Below, piece after piece: positions 51,020-60,728 of a stretch of 64,000 bases of DNA. Under the pieces are notes generated by a model that saw only the letters and a program-made list of their open reading frames with translations, did not search any database and had not been told where the DNA came from. How positions within the stretch are numbered: the stretch's first letter is position 1; every line of letters starts with the position of its first letter. A program made the position numbers and the translations under genes. Source of the DNA: Carboxylicivirga caseinilyticus (GTDB lineage: Bacteria; Bacteroidota; Bacteroidia; Bacteroidales; Marinilabiliaceae); NCBI GenBank assembly GCA_025499705.1, contig JAFMVE010000032.1, positions 1-64,000 on the forward strand, given 5' to 3'.

Positions 51020-52327
51020 TTATTCTTGTTTAATTGGAGGGTTGGCTTTGACTGAACCAATCATCAGCATTACCAGGAAGGCAAGTGCCAGATATGAGAC
51101 AAATCCATACTGACCAGTAAGATTAAATGAAAGGCTGAAAAGATAGGGGCCAACTGCACTTCCCATAACCAACATTGACATGGCTTTACCCGAGATGGCT
51201 CCCAAATGCAGGCGACCAAAAAATCGTGGCCATACAATCGACATCAATACAGCAAATAAACCCGAACTCATACCAAAGCCAATTGAAATCAGGTAGTATC
51301 CTACAGGCGAATTAAGTATCATTAATCCAATAGTGGATAATATGGCACCGAAAATCATGATGTAAAGAAGGATTTTTAGTTTAATCCAGTCACTGATAAT
51401 GTTTCCGGCAAAAGATATGAGTGTCGACACAATTGTAATTGGAAAAAATATCGAGATAGCTTCACTACGTTCATAACCGGCCTCGCCAAAAATGCTAACA
51501 ACATGAAATGTAAAACCGGTTACAAAAAAGGAATGAAACGAAAGTATTAGTGCATACATCCAGAAACTTCTTGTATTGAGCGCTTCTGCAAGGGTGAAAT
51601 TTTGCTCCGAAGTAAGAGAAGTTTTACTTCTTTTTTTATCCGAACTTTTCCCATCAACCTGCAATCCATATTTTTCGGGATTGTCTTTATAAAACAAAAA
51701 TACGATTACCAAAACAACCATCAAGGAGGCAGCCATGATACGCCAGGCATTTTGCCAACCATTGTTTTGAATTAATCCATCAATGATTAATGGTGAAATT
51801 GAAAATCCAAAAGCCACACTGATACTGCTGATGGAATTAATTCTTCCGCGCAGGCGATCAAACCATTTCATTACCATGTTACGCGACACCATGGTTAATA
51901 CTCCCTGACCACTAAACCGGATGATGGCAAAAAGTATTGTCATTAAAGTAAACGGTATAGTCCAATGTTTGAAATGAAAAACGTTGAAAATGCCTTCGCT
52001 TACCACCTGGCTGTATGAGCTTATTACCAATGATGCTGAAAGTATCAGAATGGAGAAGGTGGCAGACCAGATAACGCCATATCTATCATAGAGTTTTCCG
52101 GCATATGTAAGTAACAATGAGCTTATAAATGTTCCAATGCCATAGGCAAAACTAAACTGATCGCGGCTCAATCCCAAAGCGTCTTTAACAGGATCGGTAA
52201 AGGTTGAAATACCAATAGTTTGTCCCGGAATACTGGCCAATATTCCAACGCTTCCAAAAAATAGTACTATATAACCGTAATAAAACGGGAAAGATTGTGG
52301 TTTTATTAAAGCCCCTGTTCTCTTCAT
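51020..52327 (-). CDS. MFS transporter, OFA-like family
   Basis: A 435-residue membrane protein with about twelve helices, in the oxalate/formate antiporter-like (OFA) group of the MFS: the loop KLYDRYGVIWSA after helix 2 and the second-half loop ISDWIKLKILLYIM. The family includes carboxylate antiporters and monocarboxylate transporters; the substrate here is unknown. A central cytoplasmic loop is basic (SSDKKRSKTS). Convergent with the response regulator, the two stops 3 bases apart, with no terminator visible. Confidence 0.75.
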   Translation of the reverse strand: MKRTGALIKPQSFPFYYGYIVLFFGSVGILASIPGQTIGISTFTDPVKDALGLSRDQFSFAYGIGTFISSLLLTYAGKLYDRYGVIWSATFSILILSASLVISSYSQVVSEGIFNVFHFKHWTIPFTLMTILFAIIRFSGQGVLTMVSRNMVMKWFDRLRGRINSISSISVAFGFSISPLIIDGLIQNNGWQNAWRIMAASLMVVLVIVFLFYKDNPEKYGLQVDGKSSDKKRSKTSLTSEQNFTLAEALNTRSFWMYALILSFHSFFVTGFTFHVVSIFGEAGYERSEAISIFFPITIVSTLISFAGNIISDWIKLKILLYIMIFGAILSTIGLMILNSPVGYYLISIGFGMSSGLFAVLMSIVWPRFFGRLHLGAISGKAMSMLVMGSAVGPYLFSLSFNLTGQYGFVSYLALAFLVMLMIGSVKANPPIKQE

Positions 52328-52417
52328 TCCTCAAAAGTATGATAAATCAGAATGGTAGACAGATTTGGTACAAAGCTTGTTCTAATTTTAAGGATTATTA
52401 ATATTTAAGGGATATCT

Positions 52418-52425
52418 TATCTTTG
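52418..52425 (+). promoter_or_regulatory. -7 box abutting the transglutaminase-like gene start
   Basis: TATCTTTG fits TAnnTTTG and ends 4 bases before the ATG at 52430. No clear -33 element. Confidence 0.35.
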
Positions 52426-52429
52426 AATT

Positions 52430-53401
52430 ATGAAAAAAGTAGGTGTTTTTATGGCGTTGGTAATGTGCAGTATGAGTGTTTTTTCGCAGATAGATTCTGA
52501 GTTGATTCAAAAAGTATCGAACTTTCCCACATCATTCAAAAAAACAGAAGATTTGGCGGATATCATCAACAGGGATTTTAAAACTGACTTGGATAAAGCT
52601 GCTGCCATTTATACATGGATCGCATTGAATATTGAATACGATGTTAAAACATTTTTTTCAGGCAAGAATATGTCGGTGAAATTTTCTTACCGTACTTTGG
52701 AAGAGAAGGAAATCAAAGAGAAGGAAATCCGCGATAAAATGATTCAGACCACTTTGCGAAAGAAAGAAGCTGTATGTGAAGGCTATGCTTCGTTATACAA
52801 AGCTTTGTGCGATTTGTGTGGTTTGGAGAGTGTTGTCATTAGCGGAGCATCAAAAAATACGTATCAGCTCATTGGAAAAGAACCAAAGGGTTCGGATCAT
52901 GCATGGAATGCTGTTAAGATAAATAATCAATGGCACCTGTTGGATGTTACCTGGGGGGCAGGTTCGGTTGATCCTTCAACACGTAAGTTTGTAAAGGAAT
53001 TTACAGATGGATACTTTATGATGCCATCTGATCGATTCTTTACACAACATTTACCGGAAGATAAAAATTGGAGACTGGTAGAAATGAATGAAAAGGATTT
53101 TGCAGAGGCTCCGTTTTATCATCATGCATATCTTTTTTCAGATGATGAATTGATAACACCGGACAAAGGAATTATTACCAGGGTGAAAAAAGGAGAAGTA
53201 TCTTTTTTATTAAAGACAAACAAAGGGATTAATAATCTTTATTTTGCTTTTGACAGAGCAAAGAAGTCAACTTCAATTGAATTTTCAAAGAATGGAGATC
53301 AACTTACATTTAGCGTTCCAGTAGGTAATCGAAATTCAGGATATTTTACGGTTTATGCGGATGGGAGTCCATTATTTTCGTTCAAACTTAACATCAAATA
53401 A
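52430..53401 (+). CDS. Secreted transglutaminase-like protein
   Basis: A 323-residue protein with a signal peptide (1-19, ending VFSQ) and a transglutaminase/protease-like core. The catalytic triad is visible: cysteine in AVCEGYASLYKALC (about 115), histidine in SDHAWNAVKI (about 157) and aspartate in WHLLDVTWG (about 172). The C-terminal 100 residues form a beta-rich domain. Members act on proteins or peptides in the periplasm; the reaction may be hydrolysis rather than cross-linking. Shares a terminator with the YbaK gene. Confidence 0.82.
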   Translation: MKKVGVFMALVMCSMSVFSQIDSELIQKVSNFPTSFKKTEDLADIINRDFKTDLDKAAAIYTWIALNIEYDVKTFFSGKNMSVKFSYRTLEEKEIKEKEIRDKMIQTTLRKKEAVCEGYASLYKALCDLCGLESVVISGASKNTYQLIGKEPKGSDHAWNAVKINNQWHLLDVTWGAGSVDPSTRKFVKEFTDGYFMMPSDRFFTQHLPEDKNWRLVEMNEKDFAEAPFYHHAYLFSDDELITPDKGIITRVKKGEVSFLLKTNKGINNLYFAFDRAKKSTSIEFSKNGDQLTFSVPVGNRNSGYFTVYADGSPLFSFKLNIK

Positions 53402-53433
53402 AAACACCCTGCTTGATGGCAACAGGGTGTTCA
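53400..53433. terminator. Bidirectional terminator
   Basis: AACACCCTG and CAGGGTGTT pair over 9 bases around an 11-base loop, preceded by AAAA and serving both convergent genes. Confidence 0.75.
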
Positions 53434-53455
53434 CTCATTCATCCCTCAGCGTAAC

Positions 53456-53935
53456 TTAAGCTTCGGCTACTGCTGTGCGGGCAATTTTAATGACAGTAGG
53501 GTGCACAAGCCGCTGATAATCTTTGTATGTCATCTGTATCAACTCTGCATGGTTGCAGGCATTAAAGGCAATATTGGTGTCTTCAGTAAGTTTTTCGGCA
53601 ACAAAAACTTCCAGATTGTACAGATTGCCGAAAGGAGGCTGGGCACCTACTTCACAATCTTTAAATAAATCCTTGAATTCAGTTTCGGTTGCTAATCTAA
53701 CATCTTTAGCACCAGTGGCACGTTTCAATTCATTCAGGTCAAGCTGGTACGAAGCCGGAACAACTGCCATAGATATTTTGCCATTAATTTTTACAATGAC
53801 TGATTTAGCGATTTCATTTCCTGAAATATGCGCATAGGCGGCAGTCTTTTGAGCTGTATAAGCCCTTGAATGAACAATTCGTTTGTAATTAATTTTTTCT
53901 CTGTTGAGGAATTCCTCTAGGCGTGTAAATGGCAT
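53456..53935 (-). CDS. YbaK/EbsC aminoacyl-tRNA deacylase family protein
   Basis: A 159-residue YbaK/ProX-domain protein, the fold that hydrolyses mischarged tRNAs (for example Cys- or Ala-tRNAPro). The N-terminal Y-T-A-Q-K-T segment, the strand AKSVIVKINGKISMAVVPAS with its substrate-pocket lysine, and GAQPPFGNLYNLEVFVAEKL match the family. It may have become a general deacylase or a lipid-linked variant. Single gene, no operon partner. Confidence 0.85.
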   Translation of the reverse strand: MPFTRLEEFLNREKINYKRIVHSRAYTAQKTAAYAHISGNEIAKSVIVKINGKISMAVVPASYQLDLNELKRATGAKDVRLATETEFKDLFKDCEVGAQPPFGNLYNLEVFVAEKLTEDTNIAFNACNHAELIQMTYKDYQRLVHPTVIKIARTAVAEA

Positions 53936-54072
53936 AACGTTTCCTCCAATTAAAGGGGTAAAAGAATAATTGTGTCTGAAATGAACTAAGAATTTACAAC
54001 ATTTTAAGAATCTTGTAAAGAGGTATTTTTTTCTATTTGCATTAAAAATCCCATTTTTGGGCGCAAATAGAA

Positions 54073-54465
54073 TTGATGATGGCTAAGGGAAAGATAATGA
54101 CTCAGGAAGAACTTCATTTTCTGGGAATAAAGGTGGTTTACAAAGATATGATTGACAACGGCTACGAAGTATTGAATGTTCGTAAAGAAACCGATGTTAA
54201 TCCTCAGATATTAGCTACCAAAGATGGCAAGAGGTATTTTGTAGTGGTTCGCACCACTGCTTACCCTGAGATGGGAATTTTGGTTCCTCATATAGCTGCT
54301 GATGTATTGAAACATGGAACCAAACACAACGCAATTTGTTTGTTTGCCAGTGTTGGAATTGCGAATGCAAACGGTGAAACAGAGGAAGAAATGGCGCATC
54401 CGGTTGTAGATGGAGAATATTACATTAACTACAAAGGGCTGCAGGCCTTTCCAAAATATTCGTGA
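54073..54465 (+). CDS. Degenerate PD-(D/E)XK-like protein
   Basis: A 130-residue protein without signal or membrane segments. The middle, QILATKDGKRYFVVVRTTAY, has the strand-turn-strand shape of UPF0102 or Mrr-like nucleases (pattern D-I-(I/L)-A...D-G-...(F/V)-(V/I)-E-V-K-T), but the aspartate is Q57 and the E-x-K is V-V-R, so catalysis would be lost. I give this only as a structural guess. It is co-transcribed with the following membrane protein; their stop and start overlap as TGATG. Confidence 0.45.
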   Translation: MMMAKGKIMTQEELHFLGIKVVYKDMIDNGYEVLNVRKETDVNPQILATKDGKRYFVVVRTTAYPEMGILVPHIAADVLKHGTKHNAICLFASVGIANANGETEEEMAHPVVDGEYYINYKGLQAFPKYS

Positions 54466-55127
54466 TGAAAAAATACCTGGAGGAACTAAAAGCATTTTAT
54501 TTTAAATACCGGCTTTGGATCATAGGTGGTTTGTTTTTTCTAATCATGATGCAGGTTTGCAGTCAGGGTGGCCGTATCAACAGAACTACAGATATTGATT
54601 CCAATCCAACTGAACAAGTTGAGCATTCGCTGGAGGAATTGGAGCCCCTCACAAATTCAAATACGGATGATCTTATTCAGGAACATAGAAAATCGTTTAA
54701 CAGCGAATATCTTTTACTTTTAATGGGATTAGGGTTACTGTATTATGTAGCCTTCAAAAGAAAATGGTTTCACAAGATTGCTCCTTCTATTTTGTGGGTT
54801 TCGTTAGTAATTAAACGTCAGAAAGAATCCAAAACAAGGCTGGCACGAATGACCGTGATTAATAAAACCAAAGATAGTATCACACTGGATGCTCCGGTTT
54901 TGGTTTTTGGCGGAGTTTTTAAAAAATCGAGAAAATTTCGTTTGAAAAGTGGTGTCAATAGTGTTTTCCCATTAGTGCTAACTCCTGATGCCTCTCATAA
55001 AATAACCATCGATATTGATCAATTCAGACTTAAAGCAGGAGTAGACAAAAGTTACAACATGGTAAAGACAGAATTAACAGATTCTGCTCAAAAAACACAT
55101 TCATCCTTCTGGAAATTGTTGCTTTAA
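54465..55127 (+). CDS. Membrane protein of unknown function
   Basis: A 220-residue protein starting at the ATG that overlaps the previous stop (TGATG; an in-frame GTG precedes it). Two hydrophobic helices, at about 15-33 and 73-90, flank a short acidic loop; the C-terminal half is basic and beta-rich (LARMTVINKTKDSITL, FGGVFKKSRKFRL) and faces the cytoplasm by the positive-inside rule. No family is recognised. Probably co-translated with the degenerate nuclease-like protein. Confidence 0.5.
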   Translation: MKKYLEELKAFYFKYRLWIIGGLFFLIMMQVCSQGGRINRTTDIDSNPTEQVEHSLEELEPLTNSNTDDLIQEHRKSFNSEYLLLLMGLGLLYYVAFKRKWFHKIAPSILWVSLVIKRQKESKTRLARMTVINKTKDSITLDAPVLVFGGVFKKSRKFRLKSGVNSVFPLVLTPDASHKITIDIDQFRLKAGVDKSYNMVKTELTDSAQKTHSSFWKLLL

Positions 55128-55175
55128 CCAAATAAGACTACGTTTGTTATATTCTAGCTAAGCAAAGGTATTTTT

Positions 55176-55784
55176 ATGGAAAAGAAGAAAGGATTTTGGT
55201 CAGACCAATGGAATAAATACAGGCGTAAAAAAACAATTTGGGGAATTGCCTTTGATTTTATTTTTACTGCGTTGTTAATTTCAATGTTGTTTCCAACATC
55301 GCGAAAGATTGTATCGGCAACAATTATCCGTTACAGCATGTTTCAACCTCGCCAAACAGAAGATGTAATTTACTTGAAGGATAATGATTTCAATTGGTAT
55401 CTGACCGGTATGAATGGAGAGCGACACACATTCTCCGAATTTAAAGGACAACCGGTATTTTTGAATCTGTGGGCTACGTGGTGTCCTCCTTGTCTGGCAG
55501 AAATGCCATCGATACAGCGACTTTACGAGGAGTATGGCGATAAAATGGTTTTTGTATTGGCCAGCAACGAAGAGGCAGATATTTTGAAGAAATTTGTTGA
55601 ATCAAAAGGTTATACTTTTCCTATTTATAATCTTTCGGGACGATTACCCGATGTTTTATCATCGCGCAGTATTCCGGCCTCATTTCTGATATCACCTGAA
55701 GGAAAACTATTGATGAAGAAGCAAGGTGCTGCTAAATGGGACGGAAATAAAGTGAAGCAGCTACTGGATGAAATCATAAATTAA
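55176..55784 (+). CDS. TlpA-like membrane-anchored thioredoxin
   Basis: A 202-residue protein with an N-terminal anchor (helix about 22-42) and a periplasmic thioredoxin domain. The active site CPPC lies in LWATWCPPCLAEMPS (about 103-117), and the cis-proline region is SIPASFLI (about 168). TlpA/ResA proteins reduce disulfides in the periplasm, for example on apocytochrome c or DsbD-linked targets. The fusion cytochrome biogenesis gene ccsBA is 23 kb away and could be its pathway. Confidence 0.85.
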   Translation: MEKKKGFWSDQWNKYRRKKTIWGIAFDFIFTALLISMLFPTSRKIVSATIIRYSMFQPRQTEDVIYLKDNDFNWYLTGMNGERHTFSEFKGQPVFLNLWATWCPPCLAEMPSIQRLYEEYGDKMVFVLASNEEADILKKFVESKGYTFPIYNLSGRLPDVLSSRSIPASFLISPEGKLLMKKQGAAKWDGNKVKQLLDEIIN

Positions 55785-55851
55785 AAGTTTCATCGAAAAA
55801 AGAGAATGGATTGGAATCCGTTTTATTTGATGAATTACCATTTGAATCAAT

Positions 55852-55884
55852 AAAAAAGCCCCTGAAGAAAGTATCAACAGGGGC
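55852..55884 (-). terminator. PUL terminator
   Basis: On the minus strand GCCCCTG - 13-base loop - CAGGGGC then TTTTTTATT. It follows the last GH30 gene and ends the PUL transcript. Confidence 0.85.
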
Positions 55885-55908
55885 AGTCGTTAGGGGGTTT
55901 ATAGGTTG

Positions 55909-57372
55909 CTAGTATACTAAAGTTTGGATAGCCTTAGCTGGTATGGTTGTTTCAGTTTCCCACTCGCCCACAATTAATTTATAGGTTACAGCTTGTTCTT
56001 TATCGTTCATCACAACAGTTACCATTTTACCATCTTCGTTTAAGAAGGATGTGCTGATAATGGTGCTTCTACTTACTGTTGTGCTTATACGTTTAGCTTC
56101 AGGACGAATAAACTTAGAGAAATGTCCGATGTAATAATACGAAGGTGTATAAATCAGTTCTCCGGTATTAATATCGGCATGGATAGGAGCAAAGCAGAAG
56201 TTACCAACATGGTTAGGGCCACCGTTTTGGTCCAAAAGAATATTCCAGTCGGTCCAGCCAACTGTTCCACAGTTGAAGTCATTTATCATTGAGCGACCAT
56301 AACGTTCGGCGTTGCTCCAGCGCTGGTATCCTTCCTGCGAAAATTTTTCCACACAGCCTTCGGTAAAAAGTAATTCCTTATCAGGGAAAGATTCTTTTAC
56401 GTTGCGCAGATTTTCCCACATAGGTTCTCCACCAGCCCATGTTTCGTACCAGTGAAAACCAACTCCCCAGGCATATTTGGCCGCTTCCGGATCGCCCAGA
56501 ATGGTGTTGGCCCGTTGCGAAATCAAATCGCGGTTATGATCCCATACAACAATATTTTTATCACCCAGTCCTTCTTTTTCCAATGTAGGCCCCAGGTAAT
56601 TCTTCAGAAAATCACGTTCTTCTTCGGCAGTATAAATACAAGATTCCCAGGTTTGAACAGCCATTGGTTCGTTTTGTATTGTTAATCCCCAAACTGGCAT
56701 TCCTTCCGCCTCATACGCCTTGATAAACTTAGCATAGTAATTGGCCCAGGCTTGATAGAATTCAGGTAATAATTTACCACCCTGCAGCATGTTTTCACGG
56801 CCTTTCATAAATGCAGGAGGGCTCCAGGGACTGGCATAAAACACCAGTGAGTCGCTTGCATTTGCCATGGCTCTTTTAATCATTGGGATACGATATTGCT
56901 GATCATGCTCAATTGAAAAACTGCTAAGTTCTTTATCACCTTCTTCAATATAGGTATAGCTTCCGCTGGCAAAATCACTACTGTGAATGGTGGTACGAAG
57001 CAAAGTATAATCTATTCCATCTGGTCCATAATAGGCATTGATCAGTTCCTCTTGCTTGCTCTCAGGGAGCTGTGCAAAAACTTCGGCCGATGCATCGGTT
57101 ATGGCACCGCCAATTCCCAGAAAAGTCTGAAACTGTTTATCAGGATTAACAAATACTGCAATTTCAGTTTCCAAAGGTTGTGCAGCCTGACCAAAAGCCA
57201 ATCGATCGCCAATAGACATTTTACTCTCACTATCCTTTGAAGTGGTATAAACCGTTATAGTTTTTCCTTCAGCTGAAAATTGCGTTTCAGTGCTCAAATC
57301 AGCATTTTGCTTCTGTGGTGAGGAGCAGGCAACAAAAAATAGGCTAAGCCCAAGCAAGTAATTTATTTTCAT
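55909..57372 (-). CDS. GH30 beta-glycosidase lipoprotein (PUL, second enzyme)
   Basis: A 487-residue lipoprotein (signal 1-15, lipobox VAC) of glycoside hydrolase family 30. The acid/base is E235 in TIQNEPMAVQ and the nucleophile E338 in ELLFTEGCVE; the Gly-rich opening GIGGAITDASAEVF is typical of the family. GH30 enzymes in Bacteroidota include beta-1,6-glucanases and glucocerebrosidase-like enzymes. It is likely anchored at the cell surface or in the periplasm. It is a divergent paralogue of the GH30 at 57504, and the last gene of the locus. Confidence 0.85.
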   Translation of the reverse strand: MKINYLLGLSLFFVACSSPQKQNADLSTETQFSAEGKTITVYTTSKDSESKMSIGDRLAFGQAAQPLETEIAVFVNPDKQFQTFLGIGGAITDASAEVFAQLPESKQEELINAYYGPDGIDYTLLRTTIHSSDFASGSYTYIEEGDKELSSFSIEHDQQYRIPMIKRAMANASDSLVFYASPWSPPAFMKGRENMLQGGKLLPEFYQAWANYYAKFIKAYEAEGMPVWGLTIQNEPMAVQTWESCIYTAEEERDFLKNYLGPTLEKEGLGDKNIVVWDHNRDLISQRANTILGDPEAAKYAWGVGFHWYETWAGGEPMWENLRNVKESFPDKELLFTEGCVEKFSQEGYQRWSNAERYGRSMINDFNCGTVGWTDWNILLDQNGGPNHVGNFCFAPIHADINTGELIYTPSYYYIGHFSKFIRPEAKRISTTVSRSTIISTSFLNEDGKMVTVVMNDKEQAVTYKLIVGEWETETTIPAKAIQTLVY

Positions 57373-57503
57373 TTTATTGTTGGTTTTTCAATCGTAATCC
57401 ACTTTTAGTGCTCTAAAACTATAGCACTAAAGTGAATTAACGAAAAGGTCTCTCTCAGTTGTGAGTTATTTGTGAGTTTTTTGAACTAAAAATGTGTTTA
57501 CAT

Positions 57504-58961
57504 CTAATCCTGATTCCAGACATAGGTGGCAACAGCCTTGCCAGCTAAGCTTGCACTAATCAGTTGGTCGCCCCACTCAAGGTTAAATGTTTGATTAGAA
57601 TCGTTGTTGTTAACCACAACAATGACCAGCGAACCATTTGGAGCAACAAATGCAACATTAGCCAGATTACCGGGTTGATTTGACTGAACACGCATTGATC
57701 CCGGTCTTGCAAATTTAGAGGCATGAGCTATGATATAATATGCCGGATTGCGAACTACGTTGTCGCCATCAATGGTTAAAGCGCCTAAACACTCAGTACA
57801 TCCCCCATTAGTGTGAGGTTCCAGTGCTGAGTTGGCTGCCAGGTTCCACTCCAGTACGTTTTTACACCAATTGCGACTGGCACCGATAATCAGGTTGTTG
57901 ATGTGCCAAACCATATCGTTTCCAAAGCTACCCGGTGCTCCAATCCATTGTTCGGTGAAGTACAGGTTTTTGTCAGGGTGAGCGTTATGTACCTGGCTCA
58001 GATTATCAATGCTACCGCCATACAGGTGAAAGGCAGATCCATCAATGTATTTTTTTGCTTCCGGGTCATTCAATATGGTGATGGGATAATCGGGACGATC
58101 AGCATTATGATCGTATACAATGATTTTTGTTCCAATACCGGCAGCTTCAAATGCTGGTCCAAGATGATTTTTTACAAACTCAGCCTGATCTTCAGCTGGC
58201 ATATACAAGCTTGGATTATTGCCCGGATGCAAAGGTTCGTTCTGAACAGTAATCGCATCAATGGTAATCCCTTCTTTAGCCATCCCTTCTACATACTTTA
58301 CAAAGTAAAGAGCGTAAGCTGAATAATATTCTTTTAGTAGCTCACCACCTTTGGTTGCATTATTGGTTTTCATCCAGGTAGGAGGTGACCAGGGCGACCC
58401 CAATATTTTAATCTCAGGATTGATTGCCAATATCTCCTTCAACACTGGTATTAAGGCTGTTTTATCAGGAGCCAGTGAGAATTTTTCCATGTTAACATCA
58501 GTCTCTCCACTTGCCAGATCATTGTATGAGAAAGGCTCGGGATCAAGATCGGATGCTCCGACGCTGATTCTCAGATAGCTTACTCCAATGTTATTGTCAT
58601 CATGGTTAAACAATTCGTAAAGAAGAGCGCTTCGTTTGCTATCACTCATATTTTTTAGGTGGATAGCACTTCCTCCGGTTAAGGTATATCCGAAACCGTC
58701 CATCTCCTGAAATTGAGTTTGAGTATCAATGGTGATGGTGGGATTATTATTCAGTTCAACTTTACTGAAGCTTACATCCTGCTTTGAAAATTTAGAACTA
58801 CCGTCGAAAGACGACAGATAACAAGTTACATTCAGTGCTTCCTCTACAACAGGTGGCGGAGGCGTTGTTCCTTCTGATTCCTTATTGCAACGTGTTCCCA
58901 TCAGGCCAAACATTACCAGAAGTACTATTGGAGCAGAATATCGGTTGATTTTAAAATTCAT
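57504..58961 (-). CDS. GH30 beta-glycosidase lipoprotein (PUL, first enzyme)
   Basis: A 485-residue GH30 enzyme with a lipoprotein signal (TRC at residue 25) and a proline linker (GTTPPPPVVEE) before the catalytic domain, as in surface-exposed PUL lipoproteins. Catalytic residues: acid/base E242 in TVQNEPLHPG and nucleophile E337 in NLYFTEQWIG. The sequence around GFGYTLTGGSAIHL is the family's beta-strand 1. It follows the SusE-like gene, so it is likely the surface endo-enzyme that makes oligosaccharides for the SusCD pair. Confidence 0.85.
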   Translation of the reverse strand: MNFKINRYSAPIVLLVMFGLMGTRCNKESEGTTPPPPVVEEALNVTCYLSSFDGSSKFSKQDVSFSKVELNNNPTITIDTQTQFQEMDGFGYTLTGGSAIHLKNMSDSKRSALLYELFNHDDNNIGVSYLRISVGASDLDPEPFSYNDLASGETDVNMEKFSLAPDKTALIPVLKEILAINPEIKILGSPWSPPTWMKTNNATKGGELLKEYYSAYALYFVKYVEGMAKEGITIDAITVQNEPLHPGNNPSLYMPAEDQAEFVKNHLGPAFEAAGIGTKIIVYDHNADRPDYPITILNDPEAKKYIDGSAFHLYGGSIDNLSQVHNAHPDKNLYFTEQWIGAPGSFGNDMVWHINNLIIGASRNWCKNVLEWNLAANSALEPHTNGGCTECLGALTIDGDNVVRNPAYYIIAHASKFARPGSMRVQSNQPGNLANVAFVAPNGSLVIVVVNNNDSNQTFNLEWGDQLISASLAGKAVATYVWNQD

Positions 58962-59025
58962 TATATAAGTCTTTAAACAAGACTACCCTGACTGTTATCC
59001 ATCATATCAGGGTAGCCTTAATTTT

Positions 59026-60720
59026 TTATTGCATCACAAATTCATAGGTTCCTGTTGAATAATCATCAGCCACTGTAATGGTGATATCATAGGTTCCGTC
59101 GGTTGTAATATTTCTGAAGTTTGCACCACCCTGATTGGTCATTGTTCCACTCAAGGCCGTTTCATTGTCGGCTCCAAAGGAAATATCCCATGGCGAATTG
59201 AATTTAGATTCGTGAGTTGAATAACAATCGGCAGTAACCGTAAAAGTATATGGATGTACATATGTCATCTCAGACTCGATACGGGCATCCCAGCCACCAT
59301 CAGCATCATCATCCCAGTGGAAGAGTTTCATCGTGTAGTAATGCCAGCTCAACTCGCTGTTATTGATATCAACTGTTATGCTGTACATTTGATCAAGTAT
59401 AACAGAAAATGCTGATGAACTCTCAGAAAGAGCAGTAGATCCGGATACCTTATCGCCCGATCCTTCACCAATGGTTTCTGCTATGCTGTAACTTGTACCA
59501 CTTCCATCCGATGCTGTGTTAACAGTCAGTTGGTCGGTTGTTTGTAACGCCAGGTATTTCTTTGTTTTAAATGTTCCTTCTCCAATCAGTGACATTTCAT
59601 ATGAATCTGTACCGTTTACAATCAGGTACATACGCTGATCCGGAGCTTTTTCGAGGTTGATGCTGTATTCGTCACCTGTAAGAGTAAGTGTTACGGTGTA
59701 ATATCCGGCTTCAGATTGTTGGAAATCTTCAAATCCAATACTGTAGGCATTACCAAAGTCTTCACGAACCACTTCATTTACTGTTCCGCTTACCTTCTTA
59801 ATGATACCTTCCCAGTTGTTATTTGCGCGAATAATGTAACCACCTGTACCAACAAAACTGATATCTGATTGCCAAACTCCCATTCCCTGGTAAGTCAGGG
59901 CTTCGTCAGAACCCCAGCCTCCTGCCAGAGGAGAACCTATTAATGCCAGTCGATCAATCTTATAAAATGATATGCTCATAGCATCAAAATCAATGCTTAT
60001 CTGGTAAATACCATCTTCGTCAACAGTAATAGCTTCACCATCGCGAACCAGCTTTCCTTCGCTATCCAGTCCATATGCGATTGCATTTTGGCTTCGTCCG
60101 TTGTACACCATAAAACCATCACCAGATGTTAATTCGGTATACGACTCATACAACTTTAGTTTTTCACCAGCTCCGTTGAATAAACGTTTCATTAAAATTG
60201 CAGACGAAACATTGTCTCCCGCTTCAGTAGCAGTACCGGCGATAAATAATTTATCGTCATCGTAACGGGTTATGGTCATCTCATCTTCAGCAGAAGTTGA
60301 TTTTGACAGGCAGTTGGCAACAACCGTCCATTTCAATTCCAGGGCTTCTCCGGCTTTAAATCCAGCCATATACAATGCATCATTCAACTCCAGATTCGTT
60401 ACTGTTGCAGATGTACTTTTTCCAGACTCCAATGATTTAAATGACAGGATAGGAGAAGACGCATCTGTAGCATTCAATGAGTCAATTAAAACTGTGTAAT
60501 AAACACCATAATTTTCTGTTGAGGTAGCTTCGTTCCAACTGAAGACAATCTTTCCAAAAGGATCCTCTTCATCCAACACCAAAGAATTGTTATCATTCAA
60601 GGGTAAGGTAGTGGGAGAGCTTAGCTCCCAGTTCCCTTCAGGTTGTAAGTTGCTTTTTTCTTCGCAGCTCCAAACCAATATCATGGCTAATAAAGCCGTT
60701 AGTATATTTAATTTTTTCAT
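59026..60720 (-). CDS. susE-like: SusE-like surface glycan-binding lipoprotein
   Basis: A 564-residue lipoprotein (signal ending WSC at residue 19) with an N-terminal SusE-type Ig-like domain (about 25-150; LDEEDPFGKIVFSWNEATST) and several beta-sandwich repeats behind it (YLALQTTDQLTV, YSITVDINNSEL). Such proteins bind long glycans at the cell surface and help the SusCD pair. It lies directly after susD (8-base gap), and is the usual third gene of a PUL. Confidence 0.8.
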   Translation of the reverse strand: MKKLNILTALLAMILVWSCEEKSNLQPEGNWELSSPTTLPLNDNNSLVLDEEDPFGKIVFSWNEATSTENYGVYYTVLIDSLNATDASSPILSFKSLESGKSTSATVTNLELNDALYMAGFKAGEALELKWTVVANCLSKSTSAEDEMTITRYDDDKLFIAGTATEAGDNVSSAILMKRLFNGAGEKLKLYESYTELTSGDGFMVYNGRSQNAIAYGLDSEGKLVRDGEAITVDEDGIYQISIDFDAMSISFYKIDRLALIGSPLAGGWGSDEALTYQGMGVWQSDISFVGTGGYIIRANNNWEGIIKKVSGTVNEVVREDFGNAYSIGFEDFQQSEAGYYTVTLTLTGDEYSINLEKAPDQRMYLIVNGTDSYEMSLIGEGTFKTKKYLALQTTDQLTVNTASDGSGTSYSIAETIGEGSGDKVSGSTALSESSSAFSVILDQMYSITVDINNSELSWHYYTMKLFHWDDDADGGWDARIESEMTYVHPYTFTVTADCYSTHESKFNSPWDISFGADNETALSGTMTNQGGANFRNITTDGTYDITITVADDYSTGTYEFVMQ

Positions 60721-60728
60721 AACTCAGT

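Noticed and set aside
54462-54464. GTG start of the membrane protein
   Set aside because: The adjacent ATG at 54465 overlaps the upstream stop (TGATG), a common coupled arrangement.
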